Positions 1 through 7,953 of a DNA stretch of 30,810 nt are shown piece after piece. The notes below the pieces were generated by a model. That model made no database searches and had not been told where the DNA came from. It worked only from the letters and a program-made list of their open reading frames with translations. The stretch comes from Bdellovibrionaceae bacterium UBA2316 (lineage in GTDB: Bacteria; Bdellovibrionota; Bdellovibrionia; Bdellovibrionales; Bdellovibrionaceae): NCBI GenBank assembly GCA_002345205.1, contig DDVI01000100.1, positions 1 through 30,810 on the forward strand. The letters are read 5' to 3'. The first letter of the stretch is position 1. Each line of letters starts with the position of its first letter. The position numbers and the translations under genes are program-made.

Positions 1-1038
1 CCCACAGAAAACCCGGAATACCCCCTTACTTAAATGAGGTTCTCCTTGTGTTTTAATATCCCACTCAAAAGATTCTCCTCGGAGTACTATACCATCACCA
101 CGATCAGAAAATGCCTGAGCCATACTTGTTTGCAGTTTTGTGGAATCGCTGCTTGGTCGAAAGAAAGTAATTCCAATATAGCAGGTATCCTTTTCCAACC
201 CAGACACTCGCCATGGCACGCCACCGGCTTTATAATAAAGGGCCGTACAAAAATTCCATGCTCTCGTTGCATCGTCTTGTACAGAGTCTCCACCTTCAAA
301 AGTCGTTGGCCAAGCCATTTGAGTTGGTAGGCCGGCCCTCATACCCTCCGCTTTTATTACTCTGTGGAGAGTGCGAGAGGGAATAGTTTCTGGAGAAATA
401 GCGGGAGGTAAATCCAAAAATGAAAGTTGTTTTGAGGCTTCAGTATTCTTTTTATTCTTTTTTGGTTTTTTTGGGGTTCTTCCAGCTCCTGCAGCCACGC
501 GAACTTCTTCTGGCAATGCCACGATTACAACGTCAGGAGGTGAATCTTTCTCAGCTAAAGCTTCTAAGCGGTGTCTTAGAACTTCTCCCATCAAATTTAC
601 GGCCGAATCTCTGTTCGGAGCAGCAGTGCATCTTGCGATCTCACTCGGTGTTAGAATTTCTTGAAGTCTTTGTGGAAACTCTAGAGAACAAGAGAATCCA
701 GAGTCAGATTCCATTCCTGGAAACGGCGGGAATAAGATCGGATCTGCACTTTGTCCTTTAGGATTAATTTCTTGACGACATCGAGTCAACCATTGATGAG
801 CTTTTGTAATTGTATCTCCAGTCCCAATAATGCCAACTCTGATATTTTTAATGTTAGTGTCGTCGGGACCGCCCCAAGGCCCATAAATGGATATTCCAGT
901 TTTAGGGTCTACGGATTTTCCACCTTTTCCTAATTCTAATTCCGGCTCTGGGAGAAATAGTGTTTTAAACGTTGCTGTTTGTGCTTCTAATGACTTTGCA
1001 ATCTGTCCGTATTTATCAAGCTTATTTGTTAAAGTCAT
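1..1038 (-). CDS. Short prokaryotic Argonaute (SPARTA pAgo subunit), partial at left edge
   Basis: Reading leftwards from ATG at 1038, the frame stays open for 346 codons to base 1, so the C-terminus lies outside the window. Short pAgos consist of MID and PIWI domains and use a guide to recognise nucleic acid. They do not cut, but activate a partner effector. Seen here: a MID-like region (about 60-250) with a beta strand PPDVVIVALP and a phosphate-pocket-like segment H225-x3-K229...Q240. This is followed by the conserved WNFCTALYYKAGGVPWR (261-277) and the first PIWI strand CYIGITFF (286-293). In cleaving Argonautes that strand carries the first catalytic Asp; here T291 replaces it, so the protein is predicted not to slice. 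The start overlaps the TIR-APAZ stop (ATGA) and has its own GAGG seven bases upstream. A lysine-rich patch at 189-197 is an unusual insertion. Identification rests on motifs plus the TIR-APAZ neighbour. Confidence 0.85.
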   Translation of the reverse strand, partial: MTLTNKLDKYGQIAKSLEAQTATFKTLFLPEPELELGKGGKSVDPKTGISIYGPWGGPDDTNIKNIRVGIIGTGDTITKAHQWLTRCRQEINPKGQSADPILFPPFPGMESDSGFSCSLEFPQRLQEILTPSEIARCTAAPNRDSAVNLMGEVLRHRLEALAEKDSPPDVVIVALPEEVRVAAGAGRTPKKPKKNKKNTEASKQLSFLDLPPAISPETIPSRTLHRVIKAEGMRAGLPTQMAWPTTFEGGDSVQDDATRAWNFCTALYYKAGGVPWRVSGLEKDTCYIGITFFRPSSDSTKLQTSMAQAFSDRGDGIVLRGESFEWDIKTQGEPHLSKGVFRVFCG

Positions 1039-2459
1039 AATGTAGCCTCATTTTTTGGAGCTGCTTCGGTTGTATCAGCGACAAAGCCAAAAGTAGGTTC
1101 ATCATCGGAAGATAGCGATTTTTCTTCATCCGTAAATTGTAACAATGCGCGAATCGCCACACGATCATCAGCAATGCCTACAGAAGTCATCGCTGTTGCG
1201 GGCATTCTGCCGATTTCGATAAACTGTCCGTCAGTATCAATTTCGGCTGTAAAGTTACCTTGTGTGATCATATCCGACCACATTAGAACATGCCGAATGA
1301 TCCCTCCATTCCGTTCTCTTCCACCCCATTTTGCAGCAAGAGGGCTTGCATTCTCTTTGGTAACTGAAGTGAAACCATCTATTGTAAACATCCAAGAAGG
1401 ATCTATTGAAAGGTATAGGTCCGTTCCAAGCAGTTCAAAGTGTAAACGAGCGGCCTGGTGGACCCAGTTGCCTTTTCCATCTTTAGGATATTTAACAACG
1501 CATCTTTTGTCGCCGGCGCCCCATTTTATAAAGACTGATTTTTTTCCATTCGGGCGAAAAAAGTATCGCTCACTTTTTGGGTGAAAATTAACGCCTTCAT
1601 TCCACAAATATCTTCGTAAAGAGTCATTCATTAGCTCAATAATCCATTTCCATTTTGCGGAATCGGCGCGCCAATCGGATGAAGATATTCGTTCTGTTTT
1701 AGATCCTGGCTTTATAAAATCAAAAAATTTATTTTTCGGATTGCTCAAGTCCGTAAAGGTGTATAATTTTCCACTGCGTACAATAAAAGCGGGATAACGA
1801 TAAAACTCATGCAGATCTCGTTTGCTAGTTAGAAACGTGGGCGCCGACCATACAAATTCAGGAGCTTTAACGGGCAACAAATTGCTGACCAATGCTTCGG
1901 TAACCGAATCAGCTGCTGATCTTTCATTTGCTAATGGTGGTTGAACGAACGAATGATCTCTATGTTTTGATTCTCTTCTTCCGGCAGCAATCGAGCTGGA
2001 TCTCGGAATCTGCATCCCTTTTATTTTTGCCACTAGACGAGCGTACTCTTTTTCAAAATTTTTTGGATTACGAAAATCAAGAAAGTTCATTGATCGCAAA
2101 ACTGGAGGGATATTAATTCTTTCTCCTGTTTTCGAATCAGTGTCTCTCAATAAAATTGGAATTATTTTCCCTTTTCTATTTGTTGGGTCTTCCATCATAA
2201 AGGAAGAGACTTCTAATTTGCACCAGTCAGAAGTTAACATTTCAGGCGTCATAACAACCGCAAGAAATCTACTTTTATCTAAACCTTCATTTAGCTTCCA
2301 GATAATGTTCGCGCCAATTTCTATGTCCCAAGCGTCCAAAAAAACTGACAGGTTTTTTTCATTCTGAATTTCTTTTTCAATTCTTTCTCCAAATAATGTT
2401 ACCCAGTCCTTATCGATACTATTATGACATAGGAATAAATCCTTAGTGATCAAGTCCAT
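1035..2459 (-). CDS. TIR-APAZ protein (SPARTA NADase effector subunit)
   Basis: This 474-residue protein has an N-terminal TIR domain (about 5-150) and a long C-terminal region that fits APAZ, the domain structurally related to the N/L1/L2 parts of Argonaute and always paired with short pAgos. The TIR signature includes FLCHNSIDKDWV (9-20) and SDWCKLE (77-83). E83 matches the catalytic glutamate of NAD-cleaving TIR domains. In the known SPARTA family, guide-directed target recognition by the pAgo makes TIR-APAZ complexes oligomerise and degrade NAD(P), killing or arresting the invaded cell. That role is inferred here from family and context. An acidic tail follows about residue 440; tails in this position are reported to be autoinhibitory in related complexes. 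The start is ATG with GAGG just upstream. The stop overlaps the pAgo ATG, giving translational coupling. Confidence 0.88.
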   Translation of the reverse strand: MDLITKDLFLCHNSIDKDWVTLFGERIEKEIQNEKNLSVFLDAWDIEIGANIIWKLNEGLDKSRFLAVVMTPEMLTSDWCKLEVSSFMMEDPTNRKGKIIPILLRDTDSKTGERINIPPVLRSMNFLDFRNPKNFEKEYARLVAKIKGMQIPRSSSIAAGRRESKHRDHSFVQPPLANERSAADSVTEALVSNLLPVKAPEFVWSAPTFLTSKRDLHEFYRYPAFIVRSGKLYTFTDLSNPKNKFFDFIKPGSKTERISSSDWRADSAKWKWIIELMNDSLRRYLWNEGVNFHPKSERYFFRPNGKKSVFIKWGAGDKRCVVKYPKDGKGNWVHQAARLHFELLGTDLYLSIDPSWMFTIDGFTSVTKENASPLAAKWGGRERNGGIIRHVLMWSDMITQGNFTAEIDTDGQFIEIGRMPATAMTSVGIADDRVAIRALLQFTDEEKSLSSDDEPTFGFVADTTEAAPKNEATL

Positions 2460-2530
2460 GAAACCTCATATTTTTTGCCGCTGCTTAATCGAAACAATCC
2501 TTACTTAGAAGCTTCAATCGGGAATAATCC

Positions 2531-2713
2531 CTAGCGTTTGTATGCCGTAGAAATGAATGTGGGAGCGAAGTACACGGCTAGCAGCTCTTCAGTTTCTAGA
2601 GGCTGCTTTGCAAGTTCAAATGAAATAGTTGATTTACTCGTCGCGTCAGCATCGAATTCATAAACTTTCAGGACAGCTCTGAAAACCTTATCAGTATTGC
2701 CTTTTGCGGCTGC
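2531..2713 (-). pseudogene. Coding-like remnant ending upstream of the TIR-APAZ gene
   Basis: On the minus strand, 60 sense codons run from just after a TGA (2714-2716) to a TAG (2531-2533). The translation has a coding-like character (for example VFRAVLKVYEFDADATSKS) but no ATG, GTG or TTG start and no ribosome binding site. Beyond the TGA the same frame stays open for a further short stretch (AFGLKADV), so the TGA may be an inactivating nonsense change. I recognise no family. It could equally be a chance open frame. The rest of 2460-2834 shows no convincing gene and presumably holds the divergent promoters of TIR-APAZ and the small gene at 2835. Confidence 0.3.
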
Positions 2714-2834
2714 TCAGACGTCCGCCTTTAATCCGAAAGCTGCTCTATGGTTTCAATTATTGACTCTGAGAATGAGTATACGAAACTTGTAATGAAGTTA
2801 CTATTGCAATAGAGATTTTTGGAGAGCGTCTTGT

Positions 2835-3062
2835 ATGAATAAAAGTAAGAACCTTGAAGCTAAAGAGTTAGTTGTGGAAAATTTAAATTCTGCCGGTAGT
2901 AATTTTCTTGAGCTATCAAAGGATAAAAAATGGCTGAGATTTATTGTTGATGGAAAGCTGATGACGACCTTTCATGTCGATTACGTAAAAAAGGTCCTAA
3001 CGGATTACCCAAAAGATAAGATCAATCATTCTGAAGATTTTAACGCAGGAATGGATCTTTAG
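2835..3062 (+). CDS. Small hypothetical protein (75 aa)
   Basis: ATG at 2835 is preceded by a GGAGAG ribosome binding site about nine bases upstream. The product is 75 residues, lysine-rich and soluble, with a central beta-hairpin-like stretch (KWLRFIVDGKLMTTFHVDYV). No signal peptide or membrane segment is visible, and no family is recognised. It is transcribed away from the TIR-APAZ gene. Its TAG stop overlaps the stop of the converging RelE-UvrD helicase gene by three bases. This tail-to-tail overlap suggests that one of the two clusters was inserted or deleted close by. Its position between two defence modules makes it a possible accessory or antitoxin-like factor, but that is only a guess from place. 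Confidence 0.6.
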   Translation: MNKSKNLEAKELVVENLNSAGSNFLELSKDKKWLRFIVDGKLMTTFHVDYVKKVLTDYPKDKINHSEDFNAGMDL

Positions 3063-5131
3063 CTGTTTTTTAAATCATCCAAAAACTCCGAGGCTGGCGA
3101 TACCCCTGTCACCAATAGATGGTCTCTAGCTCTGGTGCAAGCGACATAAAGTAAGTGTCGCTCTGTTTGATAAATTTCCTCAAGATCTGCTTCATCAGAA
3201 GCTCCTGCAAGGCGGTCCTGACTCGGTATAACGTCATCGTCGCAAGCCATAACAACGACTGCCTTAAACTCTAAACCTTTGGCTAAGTGCATAGTACCTA
3301 TCGAAATTTTTCCATACTGAGTATTCATATGAGTGTTAAGTCTATAAGTTCCTAGTCCTACCTTTTTTGCTACTGCTTCAGCTCGTGGAAACTGATCTTC
3401 AGATCGGACAAAAATTCCTATTTCTTCTGGACGAATACTTGTGGAGATAAAACCTTCAATTGTTTTAGATACAAATTCAAACTCTTTTTCTATTGAATCA
3501 AATTGTTTTATTTCCGGTTTTGCGCCATCGAACACTGAAATTGTTGAAGTTCGGCTTTCAGTATTATGATCTACATCAGAAATTTCTTGAGGTAATAAAG
3601 CATCGGCACGTGACCTAATTTGATGAGATGTTCGGTAGTTTACTTTTAAAGTTTTGGATCTACCACGAACTTCAACACCGAGTGATTTCCAGCTAAATGG
3701 TTGTTGAAAAATACGCTGTCCAAGATCGCCAGCAAAAAATAGCCCATTAGTCTCATTTCCGCCTAGGACAGATAGCAATCTTAGTTGGCAAACGCCAATG
3801 TCTTGTGCTTCGTCGACCACTACATTTGTATACGGACGATTTTTAAACTCTTTAAGTCGATGTGATAAATCATTGAAGGCTTCATCCAAAGTTACGAAAT
3901 TTCCTTTTTTGAGCTCATTTTTGACTTCCACAAAAAGATCCCAAATTACCTTGCGTTGAGGTTCAGAAAGTCTCTTCCTTCTCCCTAGACGTTTAGCATC
4001 TCGATACTCATCCCAAGATTTTACTTCCCATGCATCGATTACGTCACGCCATTCAGAGAGAAGATATGCGGTCGAAATTTTCAAATCTGAAAATTTCTTT
4101 CGGTGAGCGTCGATAAGTTCATATACTTTATTTGAGGGAGCAATAGCTTTTTTATCTTTTAGGCGTGAATATAGTCTGGTAGCCACTTCATCGAATGCAC
4201 ACACATCAATTCTATCTCCTAGTAAGGGATTACTAACCAAAAGTTTTTTTAATCGAACATTTAAAGCATTGGCTAACGTTTCAGAAAAAGTCGTCAGTAA
4301 AACTCTTGCTTCGCTAGACGCTTTAACCAAATGGTAAGATCTATGAAGGGCGACAATAGTTTTTCCAGTTCCGGCGGAGCCCGAAACTCTAAAGGGGCCA
4401 CTATAGTTTTGTTCTACAAGTTTTCTTTGGTCAGGATGAAGAAACACTGTCCATTTATCCCAAGGAGCTTCTAATGCTTTTTTCAAATCATCAGGAGTGG
4501 AAATCAAAGAGAACCTACGTTGTGCATCTGGGTGTTCGAATGGCTTTTCGGTTGTAGTGATGACTGTTGGCTTAGTTGGTTGACCGCCAGTAGCTATCTC
4601 TAAAAGAGCTTCTGCTGCCTCTTGCGGAAGATGCCCTGCTAAATCGAATAGTGAATCTTCATTAGCCAATTTTACATCGTTAATCCATTCTACAGGTACT
4701 CCATAGCTTAGGAGGTCGGAGTCCGAGATATCTTTAAAAAGGAGTCTTTGTTTTTTGGATTCGACAACTTCTACTACTTTAGGAATAAAGATTTCTTTTA
4801 CAAGTTCACGGACCTCAACAATTTGCGCAGCTCCTGTATTTGGGTGTCTTTCGATTTTTCTGCGTACGGCCCAGTCATATGCTTTATCGTGATGTGCAAC
4901 ATAGCAGACCAGAAAGCTTGCATGAGTCTTATGGATTATGACTCGGATGTCACTGCCGACACGGATTGACCAGAAATTTGAATCTCTAGATTGGTCAATT
5001 CGATGGAATTGCATGCCAGGATTTGCTGGATTCATTTGAAGATCGAATACTGTCGTCTTAACCAACTTCTGTTCGTCGTTGGTTAACCGAGCTAGGCTTG
5101 CTGTAAATGTATCCGAAATTCTAAATTCCAT
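3059..5131 (-). CDS. RelE-like/UvrD superfamily 1 helicase fusion
   Basis: This 690-residue protein is the last gene of the xis-res-mod operon. Residues 1-95 resemble a RelE/ParE-type fold (FWSIRVGSDIRVIIHK, then YVAHHDKAYDWA). Residues 130-185 form a helical linker typical of such fusions (GVPVEWIND, LPQEAAEALLEIATG). From about 230 onward the SF1 helicase motifs appear in order: Walker A GSAGTGKT (251-258), DEAQD (440-444), NYRTSHQIR (498-506), TMHLAKGLEF (613-622) and LYVACTRARD (661-670). It should translocate on DNA with ATP. Whether the RelE-like part is an active ribonuclease or only a structural or DNA-binding module cannot be told. ATG at 5131 lies one base after the Mod stop, with AAGG upstream, so the two are translationally coupled. 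Likely role: DNA processing in the neighbouring restriction module (inference). Confidence 0.85.
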   Translation of the reverse strand: MEFRISDTFTASLARLTNDEQKLVKTTVFDLQMNPANPGMQFHRIDQSRDSNFWSIRVGSDIRVIIHKTHASFLVCYVAHHDKAYDWAVRRKIERHPNTGAAQIVEVRELVKEIFIPKVVEVVESKKQRLLFKDISDSDLLSYGVPVEWINDVKLANEDSLFDLAGHLPQEAAEALLEIATGGQPTKPTVITTTEKPFEHPDAQRRFSLISTPDDLKKALEAPWDKWTVFLHPDQRKLVEQNYSGPFRVSGSAGTGKTIVALHRSYHLVKASSEARVLLTTFSETLANALNVRLKKLLVSNPLLGDRIDVCAFDEVATRLYSRLKDKKAIAPSNKVYELIDAHRKKFSDLKISTAYLLSEWRDVIDAWEVKSWDEYRDAKRLGRRKRLSEPQRKVIWDLFVEVKNELKKGNFVTLDEAFNDLSHRLKEFKNRPYTNVVVDEAQDIGVCQLRLLSVLGGNETNGLFFAGDLGQRIFQQPFSWKSLGVEVRGRSKTLKVNYRTSHQIRSRADALLPQEISDVDHNTESRTSTISVFDGAKPEIKQFDSIEKEFEFVSKTIEGFISTSIRPEEIGIFVRSEDQFPRAEAVAKKVGLGTYRLNTHMNTQYGKISIGTMHLAKGLEFKAVVVMACDDDVIPSQDRLAGASDEADLEEIYQTERHLLYVACTRARDHLLVTGVSPASEFLDDLKNS

Positions 5132-5132
5132 T

Positions 5133-7952
5133 TTATACCTTGAACACTTTCATTACTTCATCGCCAAGATGATTGATAACCTTTACTGCTATACGTCCAG
5201 ACTCTGGTTTTTCAAACGGACGAGAGGTGTCGCTATTTAGTGACTCCCAAGCGGACTCTTCAATTTCTGCCTTAAGAGAGGACTTCAGAGCTTTGTACGG
5301 ATCGTTCGCACCCAAGAAATATGAATGACGAACAAAGAAACTTTCTTCATTGTAGTCTGTATCAATCATCCAGCATGCTATTCCCTCTGCTCCATCACTC
5401 CTAACTTCACCGGTATTTGGATGGAATACATCAACTCCTTTGATTTTGACTTTGTATTGTCCATTTTCTTTCTTTATCTCGATATCTGGTTCACCGAAAA
5501 CAACAAATAAATTTCCTTTCCCGGTGTTTTTTAAGTCTTCGGCCATATGCAAGTCAGCATTCATTCTAGCTTTTAGAACTGGAATTTTGCCGAGTGATGA
5601 AAACTCAGTAGCGCGAGCATCAAAGTTGAATGCGCATGCGATAAGAACTTCAAAGTCGGATTCCGCGGCTTCCTTTGCGGCCTCGACTAGGTCAACCCTA
5701 GTTATGGTGCCAAACTCTGGACCAATTAGAATTGCCGCCCGTTTTTCTTTTTTGGATTTTGATTCAATATATTTTCCTTCGGCACAGATCATTTGGCCCG
5801 GCCAAGGAGAGATTTCAGTGAAGGAAATTTTGTCGTCTTTGTGAGCTTGCTGGACGCCTGCTAACTTTAAATTTTCGAGGATAACCGATACAAAATCGAG
5901 AGTTCCCAATAACTCCTTTGGTAGTTGTGGATTTTCACCCTTTATGAAGCTATCGTCATCGCCAATTGCTATGTTTCGATGCGGCGATACACTTTCCATC
6001 GTAAATGGACCAGCTACCCGAATACGTGAGCGATCAATAAAGGGCCTATCAAATAAATATTCGGATTCAGCTTTTGCATTTATAGATTTTTGAATTTCTG
6101 CCAGTCTTGAGCGACGCTTATCTTGAATGTCCCTAAATAATCTTTTTAAAGATTCTGACCACTCCTGGTTCTCAGTTCTAGGCAGCTCCCATTCTTCGAA
6201 TTTGCTCTTCGCTTGAGAGTTAAACTTTTTAATTAGTTCATTAATTGAGCTATTCCACCTAGCCCAAATAGCATCAATTTCAGCGTTATTTGCAATTGAC
6301 TTAAGGGTTATATGTGGAACACGCTCGTACACGAAACCGTGCCTAATGTTGCCAGAGGTTTGACCTGCCTTAGGCGGAGTCATCGTTAATTCAGCCTCTT
6401 TGAGTTGGCCCTCTCTTGAATCCAGCAACGTATAGTAGGGATATTTAGCGCCCATGATTCTGGATTTTGCTAATGTTATCGCAACTCTTGACGTATCAAT
6501 TGTAATCCAACGCCGTCCCCATTGTTCCGCAACATATGCGGTTGTTCCTGATCCACAAGTTGGATCAAGAACAAGATCTCCCGGATCAGTCGTCATTAAA
6601 ACACAACGTTGAATCACTTCAGAATCAGTTTGTACAACGTAGATTTTTGGATCTGAATTTGAAAACCCAGCACTTCCTGTATCTGTCCATTGACTAGTAA
6701 GCGATTCCACAGGGAAATCATCAAAAAAACGTATATAATTCAACTGACTTCCCAGTCCAAATAATCTTTGAGCATATTTCAATCTGTTTAGGCCATTCGG
6801 ATTAGATGTTTTCCAGTGCCTATGAGATCCACAGTCATAGTCTTTGTTTCTAAAATTATAAATCCGCTCTTCCGGTTTTCCCGGGTCCCCTGATACTGCG
6901 AAACTCATTTGAGCAAGGCGCCATCCCTGCGGAATTTTGGACGCATCCTCTTTTTCGTCAGGCTTGGCCGATCTTGCTTCGGTGGTACAATCTGAAACAA
7001 GATATTTATAGCTCTTCAATTCCGAGAGATTTTTGTTCTTATATATTTGGCGGAACTTAACGGATTCTCGTTTTTTTGAGTACCATAGTAAATAATCATT
7101 TTCCGAAGGCAGTAGGGTTGTAGAAGTTCTGGCGGTTTTTCTGAAAATAATTTCTGAACAGCAATTGTGCTCACCGAAAACCTCATCCATAAGACTACGT
7201 AGGCGATGAACATTTTCATCGCCTATTTGAACAAAGATTGATCCTGTATCAGAAAGGAGATCTCTAGCAACAGTCAAGCGATCTCTTAGATAGGTCATAT
7301 AACTGTGAATGCCATCTCTCCATGTATCGCGAAATGCCTTAACTTGCTCAGGTTCGCGCGTAATATGCTCTGCCTTACCATCTTTCACGTCTTTACTGGT
7401 AGTAGACCACTGAAAGTTTGAATTAAATTTGATTCCATATGGAGGGTCAAAATAAATACATTGGACCTTTCCTCGTAGGCCTTCGCGCTCCGAAAGACTT
7501 GCCATCACTTGGAGTGAGTCCCCCAAAATCATCCGATTAGTCCAATGTGCATCATGTTGATAGAATTCTGTTTTAGCTCCATCAGTTGGAAGGCCATTAA
7601 AGTTCGAAAACAAATCAATTTGTTCCGGATCATCGTCTTTCAATTTTTTTTTGATCAGATCATCAATGATTACTTTTGGGTGAACTTTTTCTTGTATATA
7701 AAGAGGCGGAGCAGATACGACCAAATCAGACCAATCCTGTTGATCTTTGCCTCTCCAAACCAACTGAGGGTCCAAATCTTTATTTCTTCTTTCGTACGCT
7801 ACTTGAATAGGAGTCTTTTCCGAATTTTGCATTATCGACTGGAATTCAGCCGTTGGAATATTTTTTCTAGTGGCATCTTCGTGGACTATTGTATCAACAC
7901 GAAGCTTAGACTTACTTGATGAAATATTTTTCTTATTGCTTTTGGTTGCCAT
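5133..7952 (-). CDS. Type III-like Mod adenine DNA methyltransferase (long form)
   Basis: Beta-class N6-adenine methyltransferase, predicted to modify host DNA and, as in type III systems, to provide sequence recognition for the Res partner. Counting from the start chosen here, the catalytic DPPY motif is at 169-172 and the SAM-binding DPTCGSGTT at 463-471. DPPY before the SAM motif is the beta-class order. I chose ATG at 7952 over an in-frame ATG eight codons upstream, because only 7952 has a good ribosome binding site (GGAG, seven bases away) and it begins one base after the Res stop. At 939 residues it is about 300 longer than a classical Mod. The large insert between the two motifs probably holds target recognition. 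The 560-939 region is an extra C-terminal part of unknown role. Confidence 0.88.
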   Translation of the reverse strand: MATKSNKKNISSSKSKLRVDTIVHEDATRKNIPTAEFQSIMQNSEKTPIQVAYERRNKDLDPQLVWRGKDQQDWSDLVVSAPPLYIQEKVHPKVIIDDLIKKKLKDDDPEQIDLFSNFNGLPTDGAKTEFYQHDAHWTNRMILGDSLQVMASLSEREGLRGKVQCIYFDPPYGIKFNSNFQWSTTSKDVKDGKAEHITREPEQVKAFRDTWRDGIHSYMTYLRDRLTVARDLLSDTGSIFVQIGDENVHRLRSLMDEVFGEHNCCSEIIFRKTARTSTTLLPSENDYLLWYSKKRESVKFRQIYKNKNLSELKSYKYLVSDCTTEARSAKPDEKEDASKIPQGWRLAQMSFAVSGDPGKPEERIYNFRNKDYDCGSHRHWKTSNPNGLNRLKYAQRLFGLGSQLNYIRFFDDFPVESLTSQWTDTGSAGFSNSDPKIYVVQTDSEVIQRCVLMTTDPGDLVLDPTCGSGTTAYVAEQWGRRWITIDTSRVAITLAKSRIMGAKYPYYTLLDSREGQLKEAELTMTPPKAGQTSGNIRHGFVYERVPHITLKSIANNAEIDAIWARWNSSINELIKKFNSQAKSKFEEWELPRTENQEWSESLKRLFRDIQDKRRSRLAEIQKSINAKAESEYLFDRPFIDRSRIRVAGPFTMESVSPHRNIAIGDDDSFIKGENPQLPKELLGTLDFVSVILENLKLAGVQQAHKDDKISFTEISPWPGQMICAEGKYIESKSKKEKRAAILIGPEFGTITRVDLVEAAKEAAESDFEVLIACAFNFDARATEFSSLGKIPVLKARMNADLHMAEDLKNTGKGNLFVVFGEPDIEIKKENGQYKVKIKGVDVFHPNTGEVRSDGAEGIACWMIDTDYNEESFFVRHSYFLGANDPYKALKSSLKAEIEESAWESLNSDTSRPFEKPESGRIAVKVINHLGDEVMKVFKV

Positions 7953-7953
7953 T

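Noticed and set aside
34..933. Several plus-strand open frames in the first kilobase
   Set aside because: They lie opposite a continuous 346-codon minus-strand frame with clear Argonaute motifs and have no ribosome binding sites.
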